NCBI GenBank assembly: GCA_014190475.1
Contig: BJGL01000015.1
Span: forward strand, 1-37,164
Source of the DNA: Bacteroidota bacterium
GTDB lineage: Bacteria; Bacteroidota; Bacteroidia; Chitinophagales; Chitinophagaceae
Direction: 5' to 3'
DNA: 37,164 bases
The notes beneath the pieces are model-generated. The model was not told where the DNA came from. It ran no database searches and saw only the letters and a list, made by a program, of their open reading frames with translations. The number at the start of each line of letters is the position of its first letter. The first letter of the stretch is position 1. A program made the position numbers and the translations under genes. Below are positions 23,571-32,794 of the stretch, piece after piece.

Positions 23571-24968
23571 TTAATTTTTTTGTTGAGGTGTAGCCTGAAT
23601 ATAAAGTGCCCCAATAATAAAACTGACAGAAGCAATTACAATTGGATACCAGAGTCCTTCTAAATAGGGTTGCTCATAGGGCAAAGGGAGGTTTTGCTGT
23701 AGAGCCGTTTCATTAGCAATTGTTGCCTTGGTTGAAAGATAGGTAGCAATAGCAGGAAGCAGACCACCAAAAATTCCATTTCCAACATGATAGGGTAACG
23801 ACATAGAAGTATAGCGGATAGCCGTCGGAAATAGTTCAACCAGAAAGGCAGCAATGGGACCATAGACCATGGTAACAAAAAATACTTGCACAAAAACCAA
23901 CCCTACCATTTTCCAAAAATTGGCAGTATCCAATACCAATGTAACAGGAAGGGTTCCTCCACCCGCAGCAAGACCTGTTTCATACATTGCCGTATAAAGT
24001 GGCCGATAACAAACTATTGCCATCAACATTCCAGTCAACATGATCCATTTGCGACCTACTTTATCGGATAACCAGCCGAAGAAAATAAAAAATGGAGTAG
24101 CAAATAATAACGCCCACATGATTAGTTCACTGGCCTGCGCTACTTCCACTCTCAACGTGTTTTGAATAAAGCTCAGTGCATAAAATTGCCCAGTATACCA
24201 AACTACTCCCTGCCCCATCGTAGCCCCCAATAATGCTACTAACACAAATTTGAAATTGTATTTTTTAGTGAAACTATCCCGGAGCGGGTTGGAAGAAACT
24301 TGTCCACTTTTTTTTGCAGCTAAAAAAAGTGGGGACTCCTGCATGCGCAAACGAATCAATATAGAAATCCCAACCATTATAATAGAAAGCCAAAACGGAA
24401 TACGCCAACCCCAATCAGCAAATGAAGCAGCAGACATATTTCCTTTCACAGTGATAATTACCAGCAAGGATAAAAACAATCCAACTGTTGCAGTAGTCTG
24501 GATCCAAGCAGTCCAAAATCCTCGTTCTCCTTCAGGTGCATGTTCCGCCACATAGGTGGCTGCCCCTCCATACTCACCCCCTAACGCCAAGCCTTGCAAT
24601 AAACGCAACAACAAAACTAGTATAGGTGCTGCGTAACCAATGGTAGAAAAATCAGGAACACAGCCAATCAAAAAAGTAGAGAGCCCCATGAGTACTAGTG
24701 TAAGCAAGAAGGTATACTTACGACCCACTAAATCTCCAAGTCTTCCAAAAAAAAGTGCACCAAATGGTCTAACTACAAATCCTGCTGCAAAAGTGGCTAG
24801 CGTTGATAAAAGCGCAAGGGTTGGATTGCCAGCAGGAAAAAACTTAGTTGCAATGATGGCAGCTAAACTTCCAAATATGTAAAAATCATACCACTCGATC
24901 AGTGTGCCCACCGAGGAGGCAGTGATTACTGAAACCAACCCTTTTCGACTTTTGGGAGTGGAAGACAT
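23571..24968 (-). CDS. MFS transporter, metabolite:H+ symporter (MHS) type
   Basis: 465 residues and 12 predicted transmembrane helices. MHS-family landmarks: SVGTLIEWYDFYIFG near 19-33, the loop 2-3 motif GRLGDLVGRKYTF, RLLQGLALGGEYGGAATYVAEHAPEGERG (starting about residue 121) and GWLSDKVGRKWIM between helices 8 and 9. The subfamily imports organic acids, osmolytes or aromatic acids with protons (ProP, KgtP, ShiA and others), and the substrate here cannot be told. It is the first gene of a minus-strand operon with a small membrane protein, a di-iron hydroxylase and an aminotransferase, so it may supply the substrate they modify. Confidence 0.9.
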   Translation of the reverse strand: MSSTPKSRKGLVSVITASSVGTLIEWYDFYIFGSLAAIIATKFFPAGNPTLALLSTLATFAAGFVVRPFGALFFGRLGDLVGRKYTFLLTLVLMGLSTFLIGCVPDFSTIGYAAPILVLLLRLLQGLALGGEYGGAATYVAEHAPEGERGFWTAWIQTTATVGLFLSLLVIITVKGNMSAASFADWGWRIPFWLSIIMVGISILIRLRMQESPLFLAAKKSGQVSSNPLRDSFTKKYNFKFVLVALLGATMGQGVVWYTGQFYALSFIQNTLRVEVAQASELIMWALLFATPFFIFFGWLSDKVGRKWIMLTGMLMAIVCYRPLYTAMYETGLAAGGGTLPVTLVLDTANFWKMVGLVFVQVFFVTMVYGPIAAFLVELFPTAIRYTSMSLPYHVGNGIFGGLLPAIATYLSTKATIANETALQQNLPLPYEQPYLEGLWYPIVIASVSFIIGALYIQATPQQKN

Positions 24969-25113
24969 GGTAAGTTTTGATCAAGATAAACAAAATATTG
25001 GTCAAGTGATACAACCTAAAGCACTGCTATTCATATTATTATAGCGCTAATCGGAAAATATTTGGTTTTTAAACCATTTTGTTTAATATTTACATATCAA
25101 TAGTTAAACAATC
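24969..25113. other. Divergent intergenic region with 14-nt palindrome
   Basis: AT-rich spacer between the transporter gene (minus) and the 51-codon ORF (plus). It contains a perfect palindrome TGGTTTTTAAACCA at 25063-25076 (6-bp arms, 2-nt centre), which could be a regulator site, and no exact TAnnTTTG box at the usual distance from either start. No other structure seen. Confidence 0.35.
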
Positions 25114-25269
25114 ATGGAATCACATAGCATTTCAATAAACGGACTGCACCTTACCCCTGATGTAAATCTTTTTATTCAGCACTTACAGGATCAGATGTCC
25201 GCGTACAGCGAATTGGAAAATTGCAGAGTAACCTGGGAGTTTTTTAATAACGAACTAGAATACGAATAA
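25114..25269 (+). CDS. Possible 51-aa small soluble protein
   Basis: ATG at 25114 opens 51 codons to a TAA at 25267-25269. The product starts MESHSISINGLHL, has a helix-like middle (PDVNLFIQHLQDQMSAYSEL), one Cys in NCRVTW, and an acidic end EFFNNELEYE. It is not a shadow of any gene: both strands are otherwise empty here. A strong terminator follows 22 nt downstream, as expected for a single-gene transcript. Codon choice looks like the neighbours and composition is that of a folded acidic small protein. No family recognised. Confidence 0.5.
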   Translation: MESHSISINGLHLTPDVNLFIQHLQDQMSAYSELENCRVTWEFFNNELEYE

Positions 25270-25291
25270 GATAAGGTTGGATTGGTTGGTT

Positions 25292-25323
25292 AAAAAAAGG
25301 CTGTCCGATTGGACAGCCTTTTT
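25292..25323. terminator. Bidirectional intrinsic terminator
   Basis: AAGGCTGTCC (25297-25306), GATT loop, GGACAGCCTT (25311-25320): a perfect 10-bp hairpin with an A-run before it and a T-run after it. It would stop both the 51-codon ORF transcript and the M16 peptidase gene, whose stop is 3 nt away. Confidence 0.92.
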
Positions 25324-25326
25324 ATG

Positions 25327-28167
25327 TTAGAAGCCTTTTGTTTCAGGTTTGCTTTCCGTTTTTAATTCGGCTGGCATTTGCACCGCAATCATTTTTCCTT
25401 TTGCATTTAATAAAAGGTTAGCTGCTTTTTTTACATCAGCGCCACTGAAAGCATTAAAATATTTCTCGGCATTCACCACTTGATCGGCATTTCGTTCTCC
25501 TAATCTTATTTCTTGCAAAGCAGATAGCCAATATTCATTCTTCTTACTATCCACTCGGTATTTTTCAATCCATGCTTTTTTTACTTTGGAAACATATCCC
25601 GTATCCACTCCGTTTTTAGCCAAGGCTTCAAGTTGGCTGCGGAATGTTTTTACCAGTGTATCCACCTTAGCGGGACCGCAAGGCAACTGGAGGATGAACT
25701 GGAAATTACCAACCGGCAATTTTGCTAACTGAACCTGCGTACCGCCGCCATAGATTCCTTGAATTTTTTCTCGCATTTCTTCTATGATAGAAATATTCAT
25801 CACTTCGCTCAGGCCTTCTAGCTGAAGTGCTGTGGTGGCATTGTAAGGAACTTCTCCATGAAAAACGCCCAGAATCAAACTCTTGTCGTCTTTCCCTTTC
25901 TTAAACTGGAAATCATTTTGTCCTTTGAAGGGACGCACTTTGTTGTCAACATAATTTTTCGGTTTTGTAGCAGGTAAACTGGCTACATATTTTTCCAGTA
26001 ACGATACAACCGTGTCTTCATTAAAACTTCCCACCATCGTTATGTGCATTCCTGCTGCATCACCCAATTGCTCTTTGTAAATAGCAACCACGCGGTCCAG
26101 ATTTATTTTATCGTAGTTGGCAGCGCGCGGAACTGCTGTGGGCGCCAGCGGATTGTTTTCGTACAACACTTGATAGAGCGTATCGATAAATGCAATTTGT
26201 GGATTAGCACTCAGCATCGCTACCTGCGCTTTACTTCGTTGCAAGAAAGACTTATATAATGCACTATCTCTTCTTGGTTCAGTAACCGACAGATGAAACA
26301 ACTGAAAGAAACTCTCCAGGTCCTTTTTACTACTACTTCCACTGAACCCAGCTGTATAGGGACCAATTACTGGATTGACTGCAATGGATTTACCTGCCAT
26401 AGCTTTTCGCATATCGGTAGGCGAAAACGCACCAAAGCCCATACTGCCTACTACGGCCGTTGCATTTTCAGCACTGTATTTATCTTCTAACGAATAGGTA
26501 GTTAGCCCTCCATATCGAGTAGTGGAGAATAAAATCTGATCATTTTTAAAATCAGTAGGCTTCAAGGTAACCGTCACTCCATTAGACAACGTAAGTTCTG
26601 TTGAACCCAATAACGCATTGCGAGTAGTGCGTGTTACTTTACCAGCCTGCGGAGTAGTAGTCAGCAAGTTGTTTGCAATTGCTTTTTCTTCATACGCTTT
26701 GATAGAGGCATCTTTTTCAACTGCCTGTAAAACCGAGTTAATAGTTGCTACGGCTGGGAGTTTATATTTTTCATCATTCTCCAGTCCAGTTACATAAGCA
26801 AACGTATTTTTCTCGTTTCTATATAAATCAGTGAGCGCATTAACCTCTGATAATTGAATACCTGGTAGCATTTCTTTTACATAGGTAAATTCAGCCTCGA
26901 TGCCGGGAATAGGCTCTTGCTCCGTAAAGTTTCTAATGTATTCATCTGCATAAACAGCCGACTCTGTTTTATCACGATTGTTCCATTGCCGTTCGTAGGT
27001 TGTTAGCATATTTTTCTTAGCACGCTCCAACTCTGCTGAGGTAAAACCAAAACGTTTCACTCTTTCCACTTCTGTCATTGCCGCCTGTAATCCCTTTTGC
27101 ACATCTTGTGTTCCGGTTGATCCAGCAATATTGAAGGACTCGTGAAAGCGCGCATAGCTTTGGAACCCCGCAGCTGCAAATACAAAAGGAGGATCCGCTT
27201 TTTGCGTTAACTCACGAAAACGATTATTGAGTAACGAAACATAAAGATTGCGAATCAGGTCTGCGCGATATTCCCCCAATGTAGAAGTGGGCTTAATAGC
27301 ACGAGCAGGGAAATTGACACTGAACTCAAAACCGGTTGCTTCTTTATCAGCCACTACCATGGCATGGGAGGAAGTATAGGGCGGTACGCTTGCATAATCA
27401 CGTACACGCGGTTGAGCAGGATTTTTAAGACCAGAGAAATGTTTTTGAATGTAGCGCATGGCTTCTTCTGAATCAATATCTCCCACTACCACAACTGCCA
27501 TCAGATTTGGGCGATACCAGTCTTTATAAAAACGACGAATTGCATCTGGCGGAAAATTTTTGATGATACTGTCAACACCAATTGGTAATCGACTGGCATA
27601 TTTGGATCCTTTAAAAAGTTCAGGGTAAACTTTTTTGAACATGCGTTCGTCCGCACTTTTTCCTAAACGACTTTCCTCCAAAATGATACCCCGCTCACTG
27701 TTGATATCCTCATCGAGATATGTAACCTGATGCGCCCAGTCTTCGAGGATTTGAAAACCTTTATCCAAATTGCCCGGCTGATCGGTTGGAATGGGAAGTA
27801 TGTACACAGTCTCGTCAAAGCCAGTGTAGGCATTCAAGTCTCCCCCAAACTCCACACCGATGCTTTGCAAATAAGAAACAATGTCATTTTTCTTAAAATT
27901 TTTGGTTCCGTTAAAGGCCATATGTTCTGCCATATGCGCCAGCCCCTGCTGGTCCTGATCCTCCATAATGGACCCGACATTTAAAACCAGGCGGAGCTCC
28001 ACCTTTTTCTCGGGCTTTTTATTGGAGCGGATATAATAGGTCAGCCCGTTTTCCAACTTGCCAACTTTTGCCTTGTTATCAATTGATAATGAACCACTTA
28101 GAGAATTTTGGCCATTTACACAATGGGCTGCAAAAAATAAGAAAAGTGTAAAAATGCTGAGTTTCAT
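25327..28167 (-). CDS. Secreted M16-family zinc metallopeptidase
   Basis: 946 residues, the two-half length of pitrilysin-type M16 enzymes. Signal peptide: LSIFTLFLFFAAHCVNG. The inverted zinc motif is H78-MA-E81-H82, preceded by VGSIMEDQDQQGLAHM and followed by the downstream glutamate in NSERGIILEESR (about 155-166). The second half repeats the fold without a zinc motif (from about residue 500), as usual. It degrades peptides in the periplasm or outside the cell. Divergent from the SusC gene with 148 nt between starts, so it may feed peptides to that importer. A perfect promoter-like box lies 17 nt before its ATG. Confidence 0.92.
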   Translation of the reverse strand: MKLSIFTLFLFFAAHCVNGQNSLSGSLSIDNKAKVGKLENGLTYYIRSNKKPEKKVELRLVLNVGSIMEDQDQQGLAHMAEHMAFNGTKNFKKNDIVSYLQSIGVEFGGDLNAYTGFDETVYILPIPTDQPGNLDKGFQILEDWAHQVTYLDEDINSERGIILEESRLGKSADERMFKKVYPELFKGSKYASRLPIGVDSIIKNFPPDAIRRFYKDWYRPNLMAVVVVGDIDSEEAMRYIQKHFSGLKNPAQPRVRDYASVPPYTSSHAMVVADKEATGFEFSVNFPARAIKPTSTLGEYRADLIRNLYVSLLNNRFRELTQKADPPFVFAAAGFQSYARFHESFNIAGSTGTQDVQKGLQAAMTEVERVKRFGFTSAELERAKKNMLTTYERQWNNRDKTESAVYADEYIRNFTEQEPIPGIEAEFTYVKEMLPGIQLSEVNALTDLYRNEKNTFAYVTGLENDEKYKLPAVATINSVLQAVEKDASIKAYEEKAIANNLLTTTPQAGKVTRTTRNALLGSTELTLSNGVTVTLKPTDFKNDQILFSTTRYGGLTTYSLEDKYSAENATAVVGSMGFGAFSPTDMRKAMAGKSIAVNPVIGPYTAGFSGSSSKKDLESFFQLFHLSVTEPRRDSALYKSFLQRSKAQVAMLSANPQIAFIDTLYQVLYENNPLAPTAVPRAANYDKINLDRVVAIYKEQLGDAAGMHITMVGSFNEDTVVSLLEKYVASLPATKPKNYVDNKVRPFKGQNDFQFKKGKDDKSLILGVFHGEVPYNATTALQLEGLSEVMNISIIEEMREKIQGIYGGGTQVQLAKLPVGNFQFILQLPCGPAKVDTLVKTFRSQLEALAKNGVDTGYVSKVKKAWIEKYRVDSKKNEYWLSALQEIRLGERNADQVVNAEKYFNAFSGADVKKAANLLLNAKGKMIAVQMPAELKTESKPETKGF

Positions 28168-28184
28168 GAATTTGACTGTTTTAT

Positions 28185-28192
28185 CAAAAATA
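28185..28192 (-). promoter_or_regulatory. TAnnTTTG -7 box before M16 peptidase
   Basis: Minus-strand TATTTTTG, an exact consensus match ending 17 nt before the ATG. A TTG read on the minus strand (CAA at 28214-28216) lies 21 nt upstream, an acceptable -33 partner. Confidence 0.45.
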
Positions 28193-28286
28193 AGCCCTCT
28201 GGACCAACAGAATCAATCAGTTGGGCTGTTTAACAAAATAATGGCGGGGCAGGGCACTCAAATGCAATGAGAAGCAAGATTTTAAT

Positions 28287-28294
28287 TACCTTTC
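28287..28294 (+). promoter_or_regulatory. TAnnTTTG-like box before susC
   Basis: TACCTTTC has one mismatch from TAnnTTTG and ends 21 nt before the SusC ATG at 28316, fitting the spacing seen at other starts in the window. Confidence 0.3.
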
Positions 28295-28315
28295 CACTCT
28301 CAAAAAACTAATCTA

Positions 28316-31315
28316 ATGAGAAAGTGCCTGATCGCATTCCTATGCGGATTATTGGTGAGTTTCCAGGTGTCCGCTCAGAACAAAGTAATTAAAGGACGTG
28401 TAACCGACGAAACCAGCAATCCAGTTCCTAACGCTTCTGTTGTTATCAAAGGAGCCAAAGCGGGTGCCGTTACTGATGCAAACGGTAATTACAGCATTTC
28501 AGTACCGGGTTCAACAACCACGCTTGTTTTCTCCTCTTTGAACTTCGCAAACCAAGAAGTGGTAATTGGCAACAAAACTGAAATTAACGTTCAGTTGAAA
28601 GCTTCTATCTCTACCCTACAAGATGTTGTGGTGGTGGGATATGGAACCACTAAAAAAGCAACATTGACTGGTTCAGTTTCAACAGTAAAATCTGCTGAAA
28701 TTGAAAACACGCCTTTTACCTCTGTAGATAAAGCATTACAAGGAAAGGTAGCCGGTCTGCAATCAGTTGCATCTTCCGGACAGCCCGGTGCAACACAAGA
28801 AATTGTGATTCGTGGGTTCAGTTCCATCAGTGCAAGTAATCAACCTCTTTGGATTGTAGATGGCATTATCTTAAATACTGGTGATATCTCTCGTTTACAA
28901 ACCACAGCTAATATTTTGAGTACACTAAACCCTAACGATATTGAATCGGTTTCTGTTCTAAAAGATGCAGCTGCTACTTCAATCTACGGAAGCCGTGGTG
29001 CCAATGGAGTTATCATTGTTACCACTAAAAAAGGTCGTAGCGGAAAAACAAGAGTTCGTTTTGATATGGAAGCAGGTAAAAGTGATATCGCATACGAGAA
29101 TAGCTTATACCGCCCCTTAAACGCACAAGAATATCTTGACCTGACTCGTGAAGGATTGGTAAACTTAGGCGCCTCTCCCGCTGCTACTGCTTCAACCCTG
29201 GCTTCATTGGGTCTTGGAAGTGGAGTTGACTTCAACTGGTATGATGCGGTAACCAGAATCGCAGGTCAACGTTTATACAATATCAGCTTAGATGGAGGAA
29301 ATGACAAAACAAGTTTCTTTATTTCTGCTGGTAATTTTTTCCAGGAAGGAACTTCTATCAATTCTCAGTTGAAAAGAAATTCTTTCAATGTAAAAATCAA
29401 CAACAAAACAACAGAGAAATTAACCATCGGGGTGAATATGAACGGGGGTGTGGTTAGTCAACGTGCTCCGCTTGCAGGTGGCGCATTTGGTAACCCAATA
29501 TTGAGCGCCTACTTCTTACTTCCAACCCGTTCTGCATACAATAAAGATGGCTCTTATAACCTCATTTCTTCTACATTGGGTGGCTTGCATAATACAATTG
29601 CACTTTCTGACATTGATCGTCGCTTTTTGCGTGAAGTGAGTTTGCGTGGTGCCGCTAATGCTGAATATAAATTTTCTGACAATTTGAAATTCCGCAGTAA
29701 CTACGGTGTTGATTATAACACAGCTGAGGAAGATCAATACAACAACCCCATCCATGGTGATGGACAGGCCACAAACGGTCGTGCATTTTCTTACTACACA
29801 CGTTATTTCAATTGGACCTTTACCAACACCTTGGATTACACAAAAGATTTAACTAGCAATGGTGATCTGTCATTATTTGTTCAGGCCGGTTTGGAAAGCC
29901 AAAAATCAGCTGGTTATTTTAGCTCTCTACGCGCTGACCAATTCCCACCTTCACTCACCCTTGTTTATCCCACATCCGGAGCAAGCCCTGTTTTATCTAG
30001 TGCCACTATAAGTGATTATACTTTTGACTCCAAGTTCATTAACGGAAATTTGAACTTCCAAGATCGTTTTGTGTTTTCTGGTAGCTTCCGTCGTGATGGA
30101 TCTTCCCGTTTCAGTGCCGCCAATCGTTATGGTAATTTCTGGTCTTTGGGTGCAACCTGGAACTTAGAGCGCGAGAAGTTCATGGAGAAGTTCACATTCA
30201 TCAATCAATTGAAATTGCGTTCTTCAATTGGAGTGAATGGTAACGCAGGTATTGGTAACTACGATTCTCCTCCTCTTTATGGATTCGGCTTTAACTATAA
30301 TCAAAGTCCGGGTAGTGCCCCTACTAACGTGGGTGACCCAAATCTTACATGGGAGTTGAACAAACCTTTTGACGCGGGTATCGATCTTTCGATCTTTAAG
30401 AGTCGCGTAAACATCACATTCGATTACTACGTACGCAAATCAGAAGGGTTGCTTTTGAATGTGCCCCTTTCTTTGACATCCGGCTTTGGTTCTGCAAGAC
30501 GTAATATCGGATCTATGGAAAATAGAGGTATTGAGTTTGAGGTTAATTTAATCCCCGTACAAACTAAAGATTTGCGTTGGGAAATTGACTTCAACTACGC
30601 TGCCAACAGAAATAAAATTACCAGTTTGCCTGATGGAAAAGATATCGGAAATGGCTCCTACATTCTTCGGGTTGGACAGGCAAGACTTACCTACTTCCAA
30701 CGGGTATATGCCGGCGTGGATCCAGCAAATGGGGATCCTCTTTGGTATGCTGATACAACACTTACTACAAAAACCAATACGTACCCAGGTGCAGGAGCAC
30801 GTGTGTTGGTAGGACAAGCTCTTCCTAAATTCTTTGGATCTTTCAGCAACACAATTACCTACAAAGGGTTCTCTGTAAGCGCACAGCTTTACTACAACTT
30901 TGGTAATTTGGTGTATGATTCTTGGAGTGGTTTCTATTTAGGATCAGGGAATGGTGCCGTTTACAATAAAGTGGCTCGCCAGTTGAACCGATGGACAAAG
31001 CCTGGTGATATCACTGATATCCCCCGTTATATATACAATGGTAATAGAAACTTTCAAAGTGCATCCACATTTAACTTAGCGCAAGGCGATTATATTCGTC
31101 TGCGTGACTTCCAGGTTGGGTACGACCTACCAAAGCAAGATTTAAGCAAACTGAAAATTGGAGCATTACGTGTGTATGTACGTGGTAGTAACCTCTTGAC
31201 ATGGGTAAAAGACAAGCGTCTTGCATTTGACCCAGAGCAAGGAACTTCGGCCACAACCAATCTAAACGTATTTATACCCAAAACAGTCACTTTTGGCTTA
31301 AACGTAACGCTCTAA
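28316..31315 (+). CDS. SusC/RagA-family TonB-dependent outer-membrane transporter
   Basis: 999 residues. Signal peptide MRKCLIAFLCGLLVSFQVSAQ, then a carboxypeptidase-regulatory-like domain (VIKGRVTDETSNPVPNASV from about 24), the SusC TonB-box region LQDVVVVGYGTTKKATLTGSV near 100-120, and the plug domain with LQGKVAGLQ, IVIRG and GANGVIIVTTKKG (about 140-240). The rest is the 22-strand barrel ending in TVTFGLNVTL. It forms the pore of a SusCD pair, with the SusD gene starting 25 nt later. Substrate is not evident; no glycosidase or sulfatase gene is adjacent, while a peptidase gene is divergent. Confidence 0.95.
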   Translation: MRKCLIAFLCGLLVSFQVSAQNKVIKGRVTDETSNPVPNASVVIKGAKAGAVTDANGNYSISVPGSTTTLVFSSLNFANQEVVIGNKTEINVQLKASISTLQDVVVVGYGTTKKATLTGSVSTVKSAEIENTPFTSVDKALQGKVAGLQSVASSGQPGATQEIVIRGFSSISASNQPLWIVDGIILNTGDISRLQTTANILSTLNPNDIESVSVLKDAAATSIYGSRGANGVIIVTTKKGRSGKTRVRFDMEAGKSDIAYENSLYRPLNAQEYLDLTREGLVNLGASPAATASTLASLGLGSGVDFNWYDAVTRIAGQRLYNISLDGGNDKTSFFISAGNFFQEGTSINSQLKRNSFNVKINNKTTEKLTIGVNMNGGVVSQRAPLAGGAFGNPILSAYFLLPTRSAYNKDGSYNLISSTLGGLHNTIALSDIDRRFLREVSLRGAANAEYKFSDNLKFRSNYGVDYNTAEEDQYNNPIHGDGQATNGRAFSYYTRYFNWTFTNTLDYTKDLTSNGDLSLFVQAGLESQKSAGYFSSLRADQFPPSLTLVYPTSGASPVLSSATISDYTFDSKFINGNLNFQDRFVFSGSFRRDGSSRFSAANRYGNFWSLGATWNLEREKFMEKFTFINQLKLRSSIGVNGNAGIGNYDSPPLYGFGFNYNQSPGSAPTNVGDPNLTWELNKPFDAGIDLSIFKSRVNITFDYYVRKSEGLLLNVPLSLTSGFGSARRNIGSMENRGIEFEVNLIPVQTKDLRWEIDFNYAANRNKITSLPDGKDIGNGSYILRVGQARLTYFQRVYAGVDPANGDPLWYADTTLTTKTNTYPGAGARVLVGQALPKFFGSFSNTITYKGFSVSAQLYYNFGNLVYDSWSGFYLGSGNGAVYNKVARQLNRWTKPGDITDIPRYIYNGNRNFQSASTFNLAQGDYIRLRDFQVGYDLPKQDLSKLKIGALRVYVRGSNLLTWVKDKRLAFDPEQGTSATTNLNVFIPKTVTFGLNVTL

Positions 31316-31340
31316 TTCAATAAACTTGAAACTACCTGTT

Positions 31341-32726
31341 ATGAAAAATATAACTGCAAAAATTCTTCTGGTTGCAATGGTGCTAACTACCTTTTCTTCC
31401 TGTAAGAAAAGCTTTCTGGAGCTAAACCCTCCAGCAAACCTGACTCCAGAACAAGCATTGAGAACTGAAGCTGATTTGTTAGTTGCTTTGCGTGGTGCCT
31501 ATGCTGGACTACGTTCTACAGCTATGTACGGTCGTTCATTAATGGTGATTGGAGATATGATGGCTGATAATACCTATCAGTCTGTTTTGAACACTAACCG
31601 TTATACCCTGTTCAATAACTACTCTTACAACTTGACTGATGGAGATGTTTCTGGTTTGTGGTCAACAGCCTATGGAATTATCTTGAGAACTAATAACATC
31701 ATCAATGCCAATGTAAGTGGCGCTACGGTAAATCAAATTAAAGGTGAGGCCCGTACTATTCGTGCGCTCTGCTATTTTAACTTGGTGCGTTATTTTGCAA
31801 GACCTTTCACAGACAATCCTGCCGGACTAGGTGTTCCTATCGTAACTGTGTATAATGCAGATTTGAAACCAGGTCGTAATACTGTAGCAGAAGTATACGC
31901 ACAAATTCATGCGGATCTGAATTCTGCCTACAATCTGATGACTACCTATTCTAACTCTTCACAGTTCAGCAAATTTGCAGCCCGTGCGTTACAAGCTCGC
32001 GTATTCTTAACGCAAAATGATAAGACAAATGCCAGAACTGCTGCATTAGATGTAATCAACAATGGTGGATTTACATTGATTACAGCAGCGGGTCACGGTG
32101 CTTATTGGGCTAACCCTGTTATTCGTACGGACAGAGTTGAAACAATTTTTGAGGTTTCTGCAGATGCCGTTGCGAACAACGCATTTGATGCTTTATCTTA
32201 CATCTATAGCCAAGCCGGTAACTACGGTGATATGCTTTGTGCAGATGACCTTTATGCTTCGCTTGAGGCTGCTGATGTTCGCCGTGCATTATATGCAACA
32301 GGTGTTCGTGGTGGATTGCCTTCTGTATTTGTAAACAAATACCCCAACTTTGTTGGAGATCATTCTGATACAAAAGTGCTACGTCTTTCAGAGATGTATC
32401 TAATTGTTGCAGAGGCTACCACAAATGAAACAGAGGCCAGAACCTACGTAAATGCAATCACTGCACAACGTGGTGCTACTGCAATAGCGTCTACTGGTAC
32501 AGCTCTATTTAATGATATTATGGCTGAGCGTAGAAAAGAGCTGGCTTTTGAAGGAGAGCGTTATATGGATATGCAACGCTTTAAGTTAGACATTAACCGC
32601 GGTGCCAATTACCCAGCTGCTGCTCGTGCTGTTCCTTATGCTAATTTCAGACGTGTATTCCCAATCCCACAAACTGAAATTGACGTAAACCCAACTATCA
32701 AAGCACAACAAAATCCTGGTTGGTAA
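31341..32726 (+). CDS. SusD/RagB-family nutrient-binding lipoprotein
   Basis: 461 residues from ATG 31341; the in-frame TTG at 31326 would add five residues before the natural signal. Lipoprotein signal KILLVAMVLTTFSSC with the lipid-attached Cys followed by KK. Typical SusD features: SFLELNPPANLTPEQAL after the Cys, tetratricopeptide-like helices, IKGEARTIRALCYFNLVRYFA near 135-155, and the C-terminal block with MAERRKELAFEGERYMDMQRF near 395-415 and FPIPQTEIDVNP near 440-455. It caps the SusC pore and binds substrate at the cell surface. Slightly short for the family (commonly 480-600). A strong terminator follows 21 nt after the stop. Confidence 0.94.
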   Translation: MKNITAKILLVAMVLTTFSSCKKSFLELNPPANLTPEQALRTEADLLVALRGAYAGLRSTAMYGRSLMVIGDMMADNTYQSVLNTNRYTLFNNYSYNLTDGDVSGLWSTAYGIILRTNNIINANVSGATVNQIKGEARTIRALCYFNLVRYFARPFTDNPAGLGVPIVTVYNADLKPGRNTVAEVYAQIHADLNSAYNLMTTYSNSSQFSKFAARALQARVFLTQNDKTNARTAALDVINNGGFTLITAAGHGAYWANPVIRTDRVETIFEVSADAVANNAFDALSYIYSQAGNYGDMLCADDLYASLEAADVRRALYATGVRGGLPSVFVNKYPNFVGDHSDTKVLRLSEMYLIVAEATTNETEARTYVNAITAQRGATAIASTGTALFNDIMAERRKELAFEGERYMDMQRFKLDINRGANYPAAARAVPYANFRRVFPIPQTEIDVNPTIKAQQNPGW

Positions 32727-32747
32727 TTCAGGTATTCAATAAATTAC

Positions 32748-32776
32748 AAGCCGTCCGGTTTCGGACGGCTTTTTTT
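32748..32776 (+). terminator. Intrinsic terminator after susD
   Basis: AAGCCGTCCG (32748-32757), GTTT loop, CGGACGGCTT (32762-32771), and a run of Ts to 32776. A GC-rich 10-bp stem and T-run make this a confident rho-independent terminator closing the SusC-SusD operon. Confidence 0.95.
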
Positions 32777-32794
32777 ATTCAACAATAAATAGCC

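Noticed and set aside
28198-28226. CCAAC/GTTGG inverted repeat between the M16 and SusC genes as a riboswitch or operator
   Set aside because: Five-bp arms with an 11-nt loop and no T-run or conserved core; not distinguishable from chance.
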